Positions 22,401 through 29,804 of a stretch of DNA of 64,000 nt are shown here, one piece after another; position 1 is the stretch's first letter; every line of letters starts with the position of its first letter. The DNA is from Candidatus Babeliales bacterium. Lineage in GTDB: Bacteria > Babelota > Babeliae > Babelales > Chromulinivoraceae. The notes beneath the pieces were generated by a model. That model did not search any database, had not been told where the DNA came from, and worked only from the letters and a program-made list of their open reading frames with translations. The position numbers were made by a program, and so were the translations under genes. The DNA is taken from positions 118,724 to 182,723 of the forward strand of contig JAGOSF010000002.1 of assembly GCA_018062405.1 (NCBI GenBank). The letters are read 5' to 3'.

Positions 22401-22515
22401 GTATTCGCCAAGGCTCCGTCTGGCTTACGTCATTCATTTTAAGGCCGCAAAGTAAACATTATAAATAAAATTCGAAGACTGTCCGACCGTAGCCGTTAGG
22501 CATAGATGGACTTAA
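22401..22515 (+). repeat. tRNA-linked structured repeat, copy 3
   Basis: This starts right after the CCA with GTATTCGCCAAGGCTCCGTC, the closest link between copies 1 and 2. The second half, GAAGACTGTCCGACCGTAGC, matches copy 1 closely. In its hairpin GTCC pairs with GGAC and GCC with GGC; copies 1 and 2 have GCT with AGC at that place. Confidence 0.75.
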
Positions 22516-22567
22516 TAAAAAATCTCCCGTTCAAAAATTTTCACCTTCTACAACTTCCAAACAATCC

Positions 22568-23995
22568 CTACAAAGTTTTATACGCCGCGAGTGCTAATTT
22601 TCGTGAATCTTCAATGCTAACAATTGGATGTGGATAATTTTTACCTAATTCAACTTTTGCTTGGCGTAAAATATTTTCTGGCGCCTTCCACGGTTCAAAT
22701 AAAAACTTATCTGGTAACAATTTCAACTCTGGAACAAATTGGCGTGTATACTCACCTTCTTTATCAAACTTTTTGCCCTGTGTTGTTGGGTTAAAAATAC
22801 GAAAATAAGGAGCCGCATCAACACCACAACCAGCAACCCATTGCCAACTCGCGCTATTATTTGCAAGATCAGCATCAACCAACGTATCCCAAAACCAATC
22901 TCTACCACGACGCCAATCGATTAAAAGATTTTTTACTAAAAAAGAGGCTACAACCATGCGCACTCGATTGTGCATATAACCGGTTTGCAACAACTCTCGC
23001 ATCCCAGCATCAACCAGCGGATACCCAGTTTGCCCCTGCTGCCAAGCGTGTAAAAATTTTTGATTATAACGCCAAGGGAAATTATCAAATTTTTTCTGAA
23101 AATTTTTATCTGGCAAATCAGGAAAATGGTACAATAAATTATAAGAAAATTCTCGCCATGCAAGTTGTTTATAAAAACAATCAATGTCAGCGTCGGGAAT
23201 GTTATGATGTTTTTTAAACTGCTGAATTCCATACCAAATTTGCTGAGGAGATATTTCACCAAAATGTAAATGGGGCGATAAACGAGAAACACCTAATCGA
23301 CTCGGAAAATCTCTATCAACTTTATACCCATCAAATCCATCTGACAAAAAATCTTGCAACCTTTTTTTTGCTGCAACCTCTCCAATCTCCCACAAATTTT
23401 TTCGATCTTTTTTCCAATCATTACCAAATAAAGTATCAAACAAATTCAACGTTGTTTTATTTTCAACATCTTTTATGAGGTCTATTTTTTTTGGTTCAGA
23501 CAAAGGTTGTCGTGGTGGTTGCGCCGACAAACAGCCATAACGATAAAATGGAGTATACACTTTGTAAGCAGTTTTATCTGACTTAACAACTTGCCAAGGT
23601 TCCCACAATAAATCCCCCGCAAAGGTCAGGACATCAACATCATGATCTTTCAAATATTTTATAACAACAGCATCAGCTTCGAGTTGCTTTGGTTCATAAA
23701 CTCGATTAAAAAAAACCTTGTTCACGTTATATTTTTTAGCTAATTTTACCAATATTTTTTCTGGATCACCAACATAGAAATTAAGATTATGGTGCAAACT
23801 CATATCTAATTTTTGCAAAGAATGGTACAACCACCATAAACTTGCTTGACCAACTTCTTTGATAGATTTTTCGTCAACAATGAAAACTGGTAAAACATCT
23901 CCAGCTTGTGCAGCTGTATGCAAACCAAGATTATCTGCAAGTCGCAAATCTTTACGAAACCAAAAAATAGAAATAGTTTTTTGTTCATCAATCAT
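22568..23995 (-). CDS. phrB: Deoxyribodipyrimidine photo-lyase (class I)
   Basis: The protein has 475 residues. The N-terminal photolyase domain begins ISIFWFRKDLRLADN and would hold the antenna cofactor. The FAD domain follows, with the signatures WREFSYNLLYHFP, MHNRVRMVVASFLVKNLLIDWR and DADLANNSASWQWVAGCGVDAAPYFRIFNP. The enzyme uses blue light to split cyclobutane pyrimidine dimers. Length is typical. A light-driven repair enzyme is notable if the organism lives inside a host; it suggests exposure of the host or of a free stage to sunlight. The gene stands alone on the minus strand. Confidence 0.95.
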   Translation of the reverse strand: MIDEQKTISIFWFRKDLRLADNLGLHTAAQAGDVLPVFIVDEKSIKEVGQASLWWLYHSLQKLDMSLHHNLNFYVGDPEKILVKLAKKYNVNKVFFNRVYEPKQLEADAVVIKYLKDHDVDVLTFAGDLLWEPWQVVKSDKTAYKVYTPFYRYGCLSAQPPRQPLSEPKKIDLIKDVENKTTLNLFDTLFGNDWKKDRKNLWEIGEVAAKKRLQDFLSDGFDGYKVDRDFPSRLGVSRLSPHLHFGEISPQQIWYGIQQFKKHHNIPDADIDCFYKQLAWREFSYNLLYHFPDLPDKNFQKKFDNFPWRYNQKFLHAWQQGQTGYPLVDAGMRELLQTGYMHNRVRMVVASFLVKNLLIDWRRGRDWFWDTLVDADLANNSASWQWVAGCGVDAAPYFRIFNPTTQGKKFDKEGEYTRQFVPELKLLPDKFLFEPWKAPENILRQAKVELGKNYPHPIVSIEDSRKLALAAYKTL

Positions 23996-24155
23996 AAATA
24001 CCCTTTACAAGAACGTCTCTATTTATTGTGATTTCAGAACAGTCTATGTTATTTTTATAAAAATTTAACTGATTTGACAAAAAAAAACATTACTCTATAC
24101 AATATAGCAGGATTGAAATATATGTTTGTTTCTGTTACAAAAAAAGGATTGTAGT

Positions 24156-24617
24156 ATGATGAATCACGTTACTGTTGTACTTGCGGGTGCAGCTGCTCAT
24201 TTCATGACTGGATGGGTTTTATGTTCTGATATGGTTTTTGGTAAATTCTGGAAACAAGACAAAAAAGCGTGTTTACACAAAGATATGCGCGTTAATCTTG
24301 CTCTTCAATTTGCAGCATCATTGGCTCTGTCAGCTGCAACCGTAGCAGCTCTTGTTATTTTTGAAAAAGCTCAAGCTCCTTCAATGATTCAAGATTTATT
24401 ATCAAAAGCTACGAGCTTATTTTTGAGCCAAGAAAGCATGAAAGGCTCTATGAATGCTCTTCATACAGCTATTTTCATATGGGCTGGTTTTATTGTTCCA
24501 ACATCTGCAAGCGAAGTAATTTGGTGTGGACATCATTGGAAAAGTTGGGTTGCTGAAATGGTAGCAAAACTTTTAGAACTTGCTGTATTAGCTGCAGTCG
24601 TTACAGCTCTTGTATAA
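24156..24617 (+). CDS. DUF1761-like membrane protein
   Basis: The protein has 153 residues from the ATG at 24156, where AAAAAGGAT lies a few bases upstream. An earlier TTG at 24126 lacks such a site. Four membrane helices are visible. The pattern MTGWVLCSDMVFGKFWKQ in the first helix and loop, and the late VIWCGHHWKSWVAEM segment, resemble DUF1761, a family of small inner-membrane proteins without known activity. A strong terminator follows. The family match is by eye. Confidence 0.65.
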   Translation: MMNHVTVVLAGAAAHFMTGWVLCSDMVFGKFWKQDKKACLHKDMRVNLALQFAASLALSAATVAALVIFEKAQAPSMIQDLLSKATSLFLSQESMKGSMNALHTAIFIWAGFIVPTSASEVIWCGHHWKSWVAEMVAKLLELAVLAAVVTALV

Positions 24618-24637
24618 TTTTTTATAAAATTAGATAT

Positions 24638-24671
24638 AAAAAGAGCCTGATGTTAGCATCAGGCTCTTTTT
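24638..24671. terminator. Intrinsic terminator, bidirectional
   Basis: A 15-base perfect stem (AAAAAGAGCCTGATG with CATCAGGCTCTTTTT, four-base loop) lies between convergent genes. Confidence 0.94.
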
Positions 24672-24692
24672 GTTGTCAACAACGTTTATACA

Positions 24693-25379
24693 TTAATTGT
24701 TATTTTTTTTACCAAACAAACGAAGTAAATATAAAAACAGATTAATAATATCTAAATACAATGTTAAAGCACCAAGTAATGCAATTTTATCCATATCTTC
24801 TTGAGATCCAAGAGCCATTGAACCAAAATTACGAAGTTTTTGCACATCGTACGCAGTCAATAAAGCAAATAACCCAACACCAATGCATGAAGTTACTAAA
24901 TCGAATTGAGCATTTTGCCAAAACATATTAATAAAATTTGCAATAATCAAACCGATTAATCCCATGAATAAAATATTACCCATTGACGATAAATCAGATT
25001 TTGTAACTGCACCATACACAGCCATGACACCAAACATTGCTGCAGCAATTAAAAATACTTGGAAAATAGATTCCCCTGTATAAATATATGCTATCGGAGC
25101 AAGTGATATTCCCATAAGACCAGAATACACAACAAACAGCGTTGCAAGGGTCGTATAGCTCAACGATTTCCAAGCAAAACTAAAATACATCACCAAACCA
25201 AGCTGTGCAAGTAAAAATACAAATGAATAACCAACAATCGCTTGAAACAACTGTGGATTGACCGCAGGAGATAAATAATAAGCCACACCAGCCGTTACGC
25301 AAAGCCCAGCTGTCATCCAGCCATACACTTTGCTCATAAATCCTTCTGCCATCGCAACATAATGATTGTTATAGTTCAT
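24693..25379 (-). CDS. Bax inhibitor-1/YccA family membrane protein
   Basis: The protein has 228 residues with seven membrane helices. The N-terminal FMSKVYGWMTAGLCVTAGVAYY and the C-terminal ALTLYLDIINLFLYLLRLFG are typical of the BI-1 family (YbhL/YccA in E. coli). Conserved acids in TAYDVQKL and YLDIIN match the residues linked to pH-dependent Ca2+ leak in bacterial members. YccA-type members also interact with FtsH; FtsH-like proteins occur in this window, but a link is inference. No signal peptide cleavage is expected. Confidence 0.92.
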   Translation of the reverse strand: MNYNNHYVAMAEGFMSKVYGWMTAGLCVTAGVAYYLSPAVNPQLFQAIVGYSFVFLLAQLGLVMYFSFAWKSLSYTTLATLFVVYSGLMGISLAPIAYIYTGESIFQVFLIAAAMFGVMAVYGAVTKSDLSSMGNILFMGLIGLIIANFINMFWQNAQFDLVTSCIGVGLFALLTAYDVQKLRNFGSMALGSQEDMDKIALLGALTLYLDIINLFLYLLRLFGKKNNN

Positions 25380-25396
25380 ATAACTACCTTTCGACT

Positions 25397-25546
25397 ATGA
25401 AAATAAAAAAAATTTTACCTTTTTGTTTCTTTATCATTATTTCTTATTCTATATTTTTTACAAGCTCAAAAAATATGACAAACTTATGTTTTATCTTCAC
25501 TACAAGTTTAAATCAAAAAAGATTCTTTGTAAAAAAGGACGTATAA
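25397..25546 (+). CDS. Possible small membrane or exported peptide
   Basis: A 49-codon frame starts MKIKKILPFCFFIIISYSIF and looks like a signal peptide or single membrane helix, followed by a short basic tail. It lies in the gap upstream of the lipoprotein gene. No clear ribosome site precedes the ATG, and the region is AT-rich enough to give such frames by chance. Listed with low confidence. Confidence 0.2.
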   Translation: MKIKKILPFCFFIIISYSIFFTSSKNMTNLCFIFTTSLNQKRFFVKKDV

Positions 25547-25565
25547 AAATACAAGAAAGAATACA

Positions 25566-26384
25566 ATGAAAAAATCTATAAATTCAAAAAAATATGTATG
25601 GGCACTTGCGATATTGGTCATGATCAGCTGTTACAATGGGTCGGTTGTCAACAACTCTGCAGAACAAGCTCCAACCTCTGATATTAATTTCTATGGAATT
25701 CTTGAAGATCATGCACACACCTGCAACGTAGAATCGATCCTGGTTGGCGGAAAATATGAATCTATTCCAGTGTATCAACAAAACACTTTCGTTCCCCTCA
25801 ACCACAAAAACAACCCTACAATGGAACAAGTCGACCCAAAGCAAAATAAAATTCTTATTAATTTACAAGATATCAAATCTATCAGCCTAGAACATCCACA
25901 CAATCCAACCGAATCATCAATACAGATCAATAATAAAATCTATATTCAAATTATTGTAGAATCACTGCAGGGAACAAAAAAACATTATTTAGTCGAATCT
26001 TCACGAAAAATTACCTGTAAAGAAATTGATAAAAGCGCAGATGTTCAACAGGCTCCAACCTTACACGACCGCGATTTAAATTTTATTCATATTAAAAAAT
26101 TAATCATCAAAGGTTATAAATCAAACTACCCTTACAAAGCTCCAGAAATCGGGCCTATCAGTAAAACACCAGAACAACCGATGCCAAAAGCACCTACAAT
26201 GACCGAATCAGAAAAAGAAAAATTTAAAGAATCAACAGCAGAACTGCTTAATGCGATCGAAGAAAATGTTAAAAACATGCCACTTGATAACCCAACCGCA
26301 TTTGAAACGATGAGGTCAACAGTGCTCACACTTTTAAAATCATTACGAGATCAATTGCAAAAGTTTCTAGATATGATTAAATAA
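25566..26384 (+). CDS. Predicted lipoprotein of unknown function
   Basis: The protein has 272 residues. The N-terminus ends in the lipobox VMISC, so Cys22 of the precursor should be lipidated. The mature part has a predicted beta-rich domain with NLQDIKSISL and KKHYLVESSRKITCKEID, then a Pro-rich linker (ISKTPEQPMPKAPT) and a helical C-terminus. Inner- or outer-membrane placement cannot be told. I do not recognise a domain. It precedes trxA by 49 bases on the same strand and may share its transcript. Confidence 0.6.
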   Translation: MKKSINSKKYVWALAILVMISCYNGSVVNNSAEQAPTSDINFYGILEDHAHTCNVESILVGGKYESIPVYQQNTFVPLNHKNNPTMEQVDPKQNKILINLQDIKSISLEHPHNPTESSIQINNKIYIQIIVESLQGTKKHYLVESSRKITCKEIDKSADVQQAPTLHDRDLNFIHIKKLIIKGYKSNYPYKAPEIGPISKTPEQPMPKAPTMTESEKEKFKESTAELLNAIEENVKNMPLDNPTAFETMRSTVLTLLKSLRDQLQKFLDMIK

Positions 26385-26433
26385 ATTACAATAAAATGAA
26401 TTTCAATTTTTATTCTTAGCCAAGGAGCTTATC

Positions 26434-26760
26434 ATGCCTATAGTCATCAACAAAGATAATTTTGAAATGGACATCCGCAAATCAGATATGCCTATCGTTA
26501 TCGACGTTTATGCAACCTGGTGCGGACCATGTCAACAAATGAAACCTATTTTTGCTGAATTAGAAAAAGAGTTTGTAAACAAATGTAAGTTTGCATCACT
26601 CAACGTTGATGAAGCTCGCGACATTTCAATCATGTTTGGCGTAACTTCAGTTCCAACATTTATCTTTTATAGTAATGGCGAAATGCATTCAAAAGATACT
26701 GGGTATATGAGCAAAGAAGCTCTTAAAGCTCGCATCGAAGATTTTATTCAATCTGCGTAA
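26434..26760 (+). CDS. trxA: Thioredoxin
   Basis: The protein has 108 residues with the active site WCGPC (Cys30, Cys33), the cis-Pro loop VTSVPTF near 72-78, and the length of classic thioredoxin 1. It reduces disulfides in cytoplasmic proteins using electrons from thioredoxin reductase. The start has AGGAG eight bases upstream. A terminator follows directly. Confidence 0.96.
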   Translation: MPIVINKDNFEMDIRKSDMPIVIDVYATWCGPCQQMKPIFAELEKEFVNKCKFASLNVDEARDISIMFGVTSVPTFIFYSNGEMHSKDTGYMSKEALKARIEDFIQSA

Positions 26761-26776
26761 AAACTTTTTGAACACA

Positions 26777-26815
26777 AAAAAGCCCCGATTAAGAAATTCT
26801 TAATCGGGGCTTTTT
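26777..26815. terminator. Intrinsic terminator, bidirectional
   Basis: A long stem (AAAAAGCCCCGATTAAGAA with TTCTTAATCGGGGCTTTTT) lies between convergent genes. Confidence 0.95.
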
Positions 26816-26834
26816 AAAAATTAACTTACGTCAA

Positions 26835-27197
26835 TTAGTTTTTTTCAACTTTATCTGAAGATTGCACGTATGCATAAACCGCTGCTACAACAACAACAGT
26901 TGCTACACCTGTAGAAATATAAGGATGAGCTTTAACTGCTGATTGAGCAACTTGAGATTTTTCGCTTGTATAAGCTGCAGCACCACGATACGATTCTTGT
27001 GAATAAGCTGTTACTTTATCACAACCAGCTTTTGTAAAAGCTACCGCTTTATCAAAACCAGTTTGAGTAGAAGCTACAACTTCGTGAGCAAAATCTTTAA
27101 TTTTTGCAACTGCAGATTTAGGAGCTGGAGCTTCACTTGCGATTACAACTGAACCACAAACCATAAACAGAGCAAACATTACTTTATTGAAATTCAT
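26835..27197 (-). CDS. Small exported or membrane-anchored Ala-rich protein
   Basis: The protein has 120 residues. It has a signal peptide (MNFNKVMFALFMVCGSVVIASEA), a helical Ala/Lys/Thr-rich middle with repeating aromatic positions (FDKAVAFTKAGCDKVTAYSQ), and a C-terminal membrane helix (TGVATVVVVAAVYAYV) with a short charged tail. The layout recalls small envelope proteins of the YtxH/apolipoprotein-like type, but I cannot assign a family. It ends at a shared terminator with trxA. Confidence 0.55.
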   Translation of the reverse strand: MNFNKVMFALFMVCGSVVIASEAPAPKSAVAKIKDFAHEVVASTQTGFDKAVAFTKAGCDKVTAYSQESYRGAAAYTSEKSQVAQSAVKAHPYISTGVATVVVVAAVYAYVQSSDKVEKN

Positions 27198-27719
27198 ATA
27201 CTATTACTTTCGCATTTTTGAAATATATTATTAATTATTCCTGCTGAAACAATTATGCCACATTTGAAATTTAAGTAAACAGTTCCAAGCCCAAACAAAA
27301 CAACCTTGACCAGCAAGGAGTTTTCGCGAAAAACAGGCTCAAATCAAAAGCTTTAAAAAAGCATCATGAAAAACTCTATAATTTTACAATCTGAAACAAA
27401 TCTACCATAAAAATCAATTTCCAAAAAAACCAGATGGCGCAAAAACAATGAGAAACAAAGCGTTCTCATACAAACAGTAGATAAAAAGCACGGACATACA
27501 TTATTTTTTACAAAATCATTGCAATCTGAAAACAACATATGATATCTTAAAATTAGAAATAAAGCCTAAGAAAGAATCTATCTTTCTTTAAAACTCTGTA
27601 TATATGCTTCCCCCAGCATAGATTGACAGAGTTTTTTATTGCTCAATTGATTTCTACCTCTACAATTCGGTAGACTATAAAAAGGGGAAGAACAAAACAC
27701 CGATAAAAAACAATTTATT
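27198..27719. other. 522-base gap with a possible small RNA, no gene seen
   Basis: I find no convincing coding frame; a 61-residue minus-strand frame has no ribosome site. The distal part holds two consecutive plus-strand hairpins, AAGAAAGA with TCTTTCTT (27569-27589) and then a terminator-like stem. It does not show the conserved cores of RNase P, tmRNA or SRP RNA. Confidence 0.5.
27591..27637 (+). terminator. Terminator-like hairpin upstream of the M41 peptidase gene
   Basis: AAACTCTGT pairs with ACAGAGTTT, an inner stem ATGCT/AGCAT closes a C-rich loop, and a T run follows. No gene ends here, so it may end a small RNA or act as an attenuator. The downstream M41 gene starts 83 bases later. 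Confidence 0.5.
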
Positions 27720-28316
27720 ATGAACAAAATATTCATATTTTTCTTTATCTCATCCATATTTTCTTCATCTCACGCACAGGATCTTGAACCTGACAAACTT
27801 TTAGTTGCATGGCACGAAGCTGGCCACGCCCTTGCCTTTCTTCACAACCAAGAGTTAGGATCTATGCACCACGTAACAATTTGCCCAGATCAAGCAAACA
27901 AAAGTTTGGGACATGTTATGAGTTTTCATCTCAAATTCGTAACTTTTAATATTGAGCAAACAGAACAAGAAATCATCACCTGTTTATGCGGAGGGGTTGC
28001 AGAGCAAATATACCGCAACCAACAACCCTTCAAAACCGATACTGAAATACACCAATATTTTTCGCATGGCAAATTTTTATCTGACATACAGCAAGCTCGT
28101 CAAAAAGCTTACGATTTTTTTACCGTCAACAGCGTGCAATATTATAACAGTAAACAGATTGAACAAAAAATTAAGACTATGATTGCAAATCTTTATTATC
28201 AAGCCTATCAATTTTTAGCTCCTCGCAAAGATCAACTTAAAAAAATAGCTGAAACTTTATTGCAAAAAAACTTCTTATCTCATCAAGAAATTTATGACCT
28301 CATCAAGATAATCTGA
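27720..28316 (+). CDS. Exported stand-alone M41 (FtsH-type) metallopeptidase domain
   Basis: The protein has 198 residues. A signal peptide (MNKIFIFFFISSIFSSSHA) is followed at once by the FtsH peptidase domain. The zinc site HEAGH (His32, Glu33, His36) and the likely third ligand Asp122 in FLSDIQQARQKAYDF are intact, as is the CLCGGVAEQI helix. The AAA ATPase part of FtsH is completely missing. Full-length FtsH unfolds and degrades membrane proteins with ATP; an exported domain without ATPase could only cut loose or unfolded proteins. Two full FtsH-like genes lie at 36-40 kb. No good ribosome site is close to the ATG. Confidence 0.75.
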   Translation: MNKIFIFFFISSIFSSSHAQDLEPDKLLVAWHEAGHALAFLHNQELGSMHHVTICPDQANKSLGHVMSFHLKFVTFNIEQTEQEIITCLCGGVAEQIYRNQQPFKTDTEIHQYFSHGKFLSDIQQARQKAYDFFTVNSVQYYNSKQIEQKIKTMIANLYYQAYQFLAPRKDQLKKIAETLLQKNFLSHQEIYDLIKII

Positions 28317-28320
28317 TTTT

Positions 28321-29655
28321 TTATAACTTACTGTCTTGAACTTCAAAACCTAAAGATTTTAACTGATCGCGAATTTCATCCGCTAATTTCCAATTTTTTG
28401 CAACACGAGCGAGCTTACGAGATTCAAGTAAAGCTTGAATTTCTGGGGTTATAATAACTTCTTTTTCTGCAATCGGCTCTAAAGTTAAACCCATCACCTG
28501 CTGCAAGAAAAATTTAACCTGAGCTTTTGCTTGTACATCTTGTTGTAACACATCCAACGATTCAAACAAAACTCCAAATAATCCAGAGGTATTAAAATCA
28601 TCATCCAAACATGCTGACATTGCTTGAACTACACTATTGTCTCTTACTAAATTTAGATCTTGCACACCAGACTCAACATCACCGAAGAATCCAACTAATC
28701 GTTTGTAGGTTTTTTCTGCAACTTGTAAATCTTCGATAGAAAAATCGAGTGGACCGCGATAATAATGTTTCATAAAATAAAAACGTAATACCATCGGATC
28801 AAAATCTTTTAAAATGTCTTTAAGCGTAAAAAAATTGTTCAATGATTTTGACATTTTTTCTTTGTTAATACGAACAAAAGCATTGTGCATCCAATATTTT
28901 GCAAAAGGCTTTGGATACAAACTTTCTGACTGAGCAATCTCATTTTCGTGATGAGGGAACATTAAATCCATGCCGCCACCGTGAATATCAACCGTACTTT
29001 TAAAATAATCACGAGCCATTGCAGAACATTCAATGTGCCAACCAGGCCGTCCAAAACCCCATGGACTTTGATACGAAACTGATGGCTCATCAGCCTTCCA
29101 CAAAGCAAAATCAAGTGGATCTTCTTTTTGATCATCAACATCAATACGAGCACCTGCGCGCAAATCGTTGATATCCTGTTTTGATAATTTGCCATAGCCA
29201 TCAAATAAACGAACTCTAAAATAAACGCTGCCATCTAATGCATAGGCAGATCCATTTGCAATCAACCCTTCTACAAATGCAATAATTTGCGGAATTGTTT
29301 GCGTCACACGTGGTTCATGATCTGGAGAAAGACAATTTAATTGACTCATATCTTGGTGATAGGCATCGATATAACGCTGTGCAATTTCTGCGTAACGAGA
29401 TCGATCCTGAAACTCTATTTCTGCTTTGTTCAATAATTTATCGTCGATATCAGTAAAATTTCTGCAATAATTTACATCATAACCAAGAAATGAAAGATAT
29501 CGATAGATCATGTCAAAGACAACATAGCAACGACCATGACCGATGTGAGAAAAATCGTACGGAGTAATTCCACAAACATATAAATTTATTTTACCAGAAA
29601 TATGCGGAGCTAAAGGCTCTTTCTGGCTTGTTAAACTATTTGTGATGCGCAGCAT
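28321..29655 (-). CDS. cysS: Cysteinyl-tRNA synthetase
   Basis: The protein has 444 residues. It has the class I HIGH box in SHIGHGR (about 36-42), zinc ligands in CGITPYDF and WHIECSAM plus HHENE, and KMSKS in KEKMSKSLNNF near 268. The enzyme joins cysteine to tRNA-Cys in the cytoplasm. Length is slightly short of the usual 460 residues, with a compact C-terminal anticodon-binding region (RVAKNWKLADEIRDQLKSLG). It converges with the M41 gene with 4 bases between the stops. Confidence 0.95.
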   Translation of the reverse strand: MLRITNSLTSQKEPLAPHISGKINLYVCGITPYDFSHIGHGRCYVVFDMIYRYLSFLGYDVNYCRNFTDIDDKLLNKAEIEFQDRSRYAEIAQRYIDAYHQDMSQLNCLSPDHEPRVTQTIPQIIAFVEGLIANGSAYALDGSVYFRVRLFDGYGKLSKQDINDLRAGARIDVDDQKEDPLDFALWKADEPSVSYQSPWGFGRPGWHIECSAMARDYFKSTVDIHGGGMDLMFPHHENEIAQSESLYPKPFAKYWMHNAFVRINKEKMSKSLNNFFTLKDILKDFDPMVLRFYFMKHYYRGPLDFSIEDLQVAEKTYKRLVGFFGDVESGVQDLNLVRDNSVVQAMSACLDDDFNTSGLFGVLFESLDVLQQDVQAKAQVKFFLQQVMGLTLEPIAEKEVIITPEIQALLESRKLARVAKNWKLADEIRDQLKSLGFEVQDSKL

Positions 29656-29804
29656 AATATATCTTTCGAAATTTTTTATAAAGATTTTTCTAAAAAAGTG
29701 CTGTTTTTTTAGCCAATTTTAAAAAAACATAGTAACATATCAATGTATTTTTTAAAAATTCCTGTTATTCAAACCAAGAAGAAACAGTGCCAGGAGAATA
29801 ATTA

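Noticed and set aside
21670..22455. Open frames crossing tRNA-Ser genes
   Set aside because: They are formed by tRNA sequence and the following repeat.
27353..27538. 61-codon minus-strand frame in the long gap
   Set aside because: No ribosome site, many Cys and Phe, no likeness to a protein.
27198..27719. RNase P, tmRNA or SRP RNA in the gap
   Set aside because: The conserved cores of these RNAs were not found by eye.
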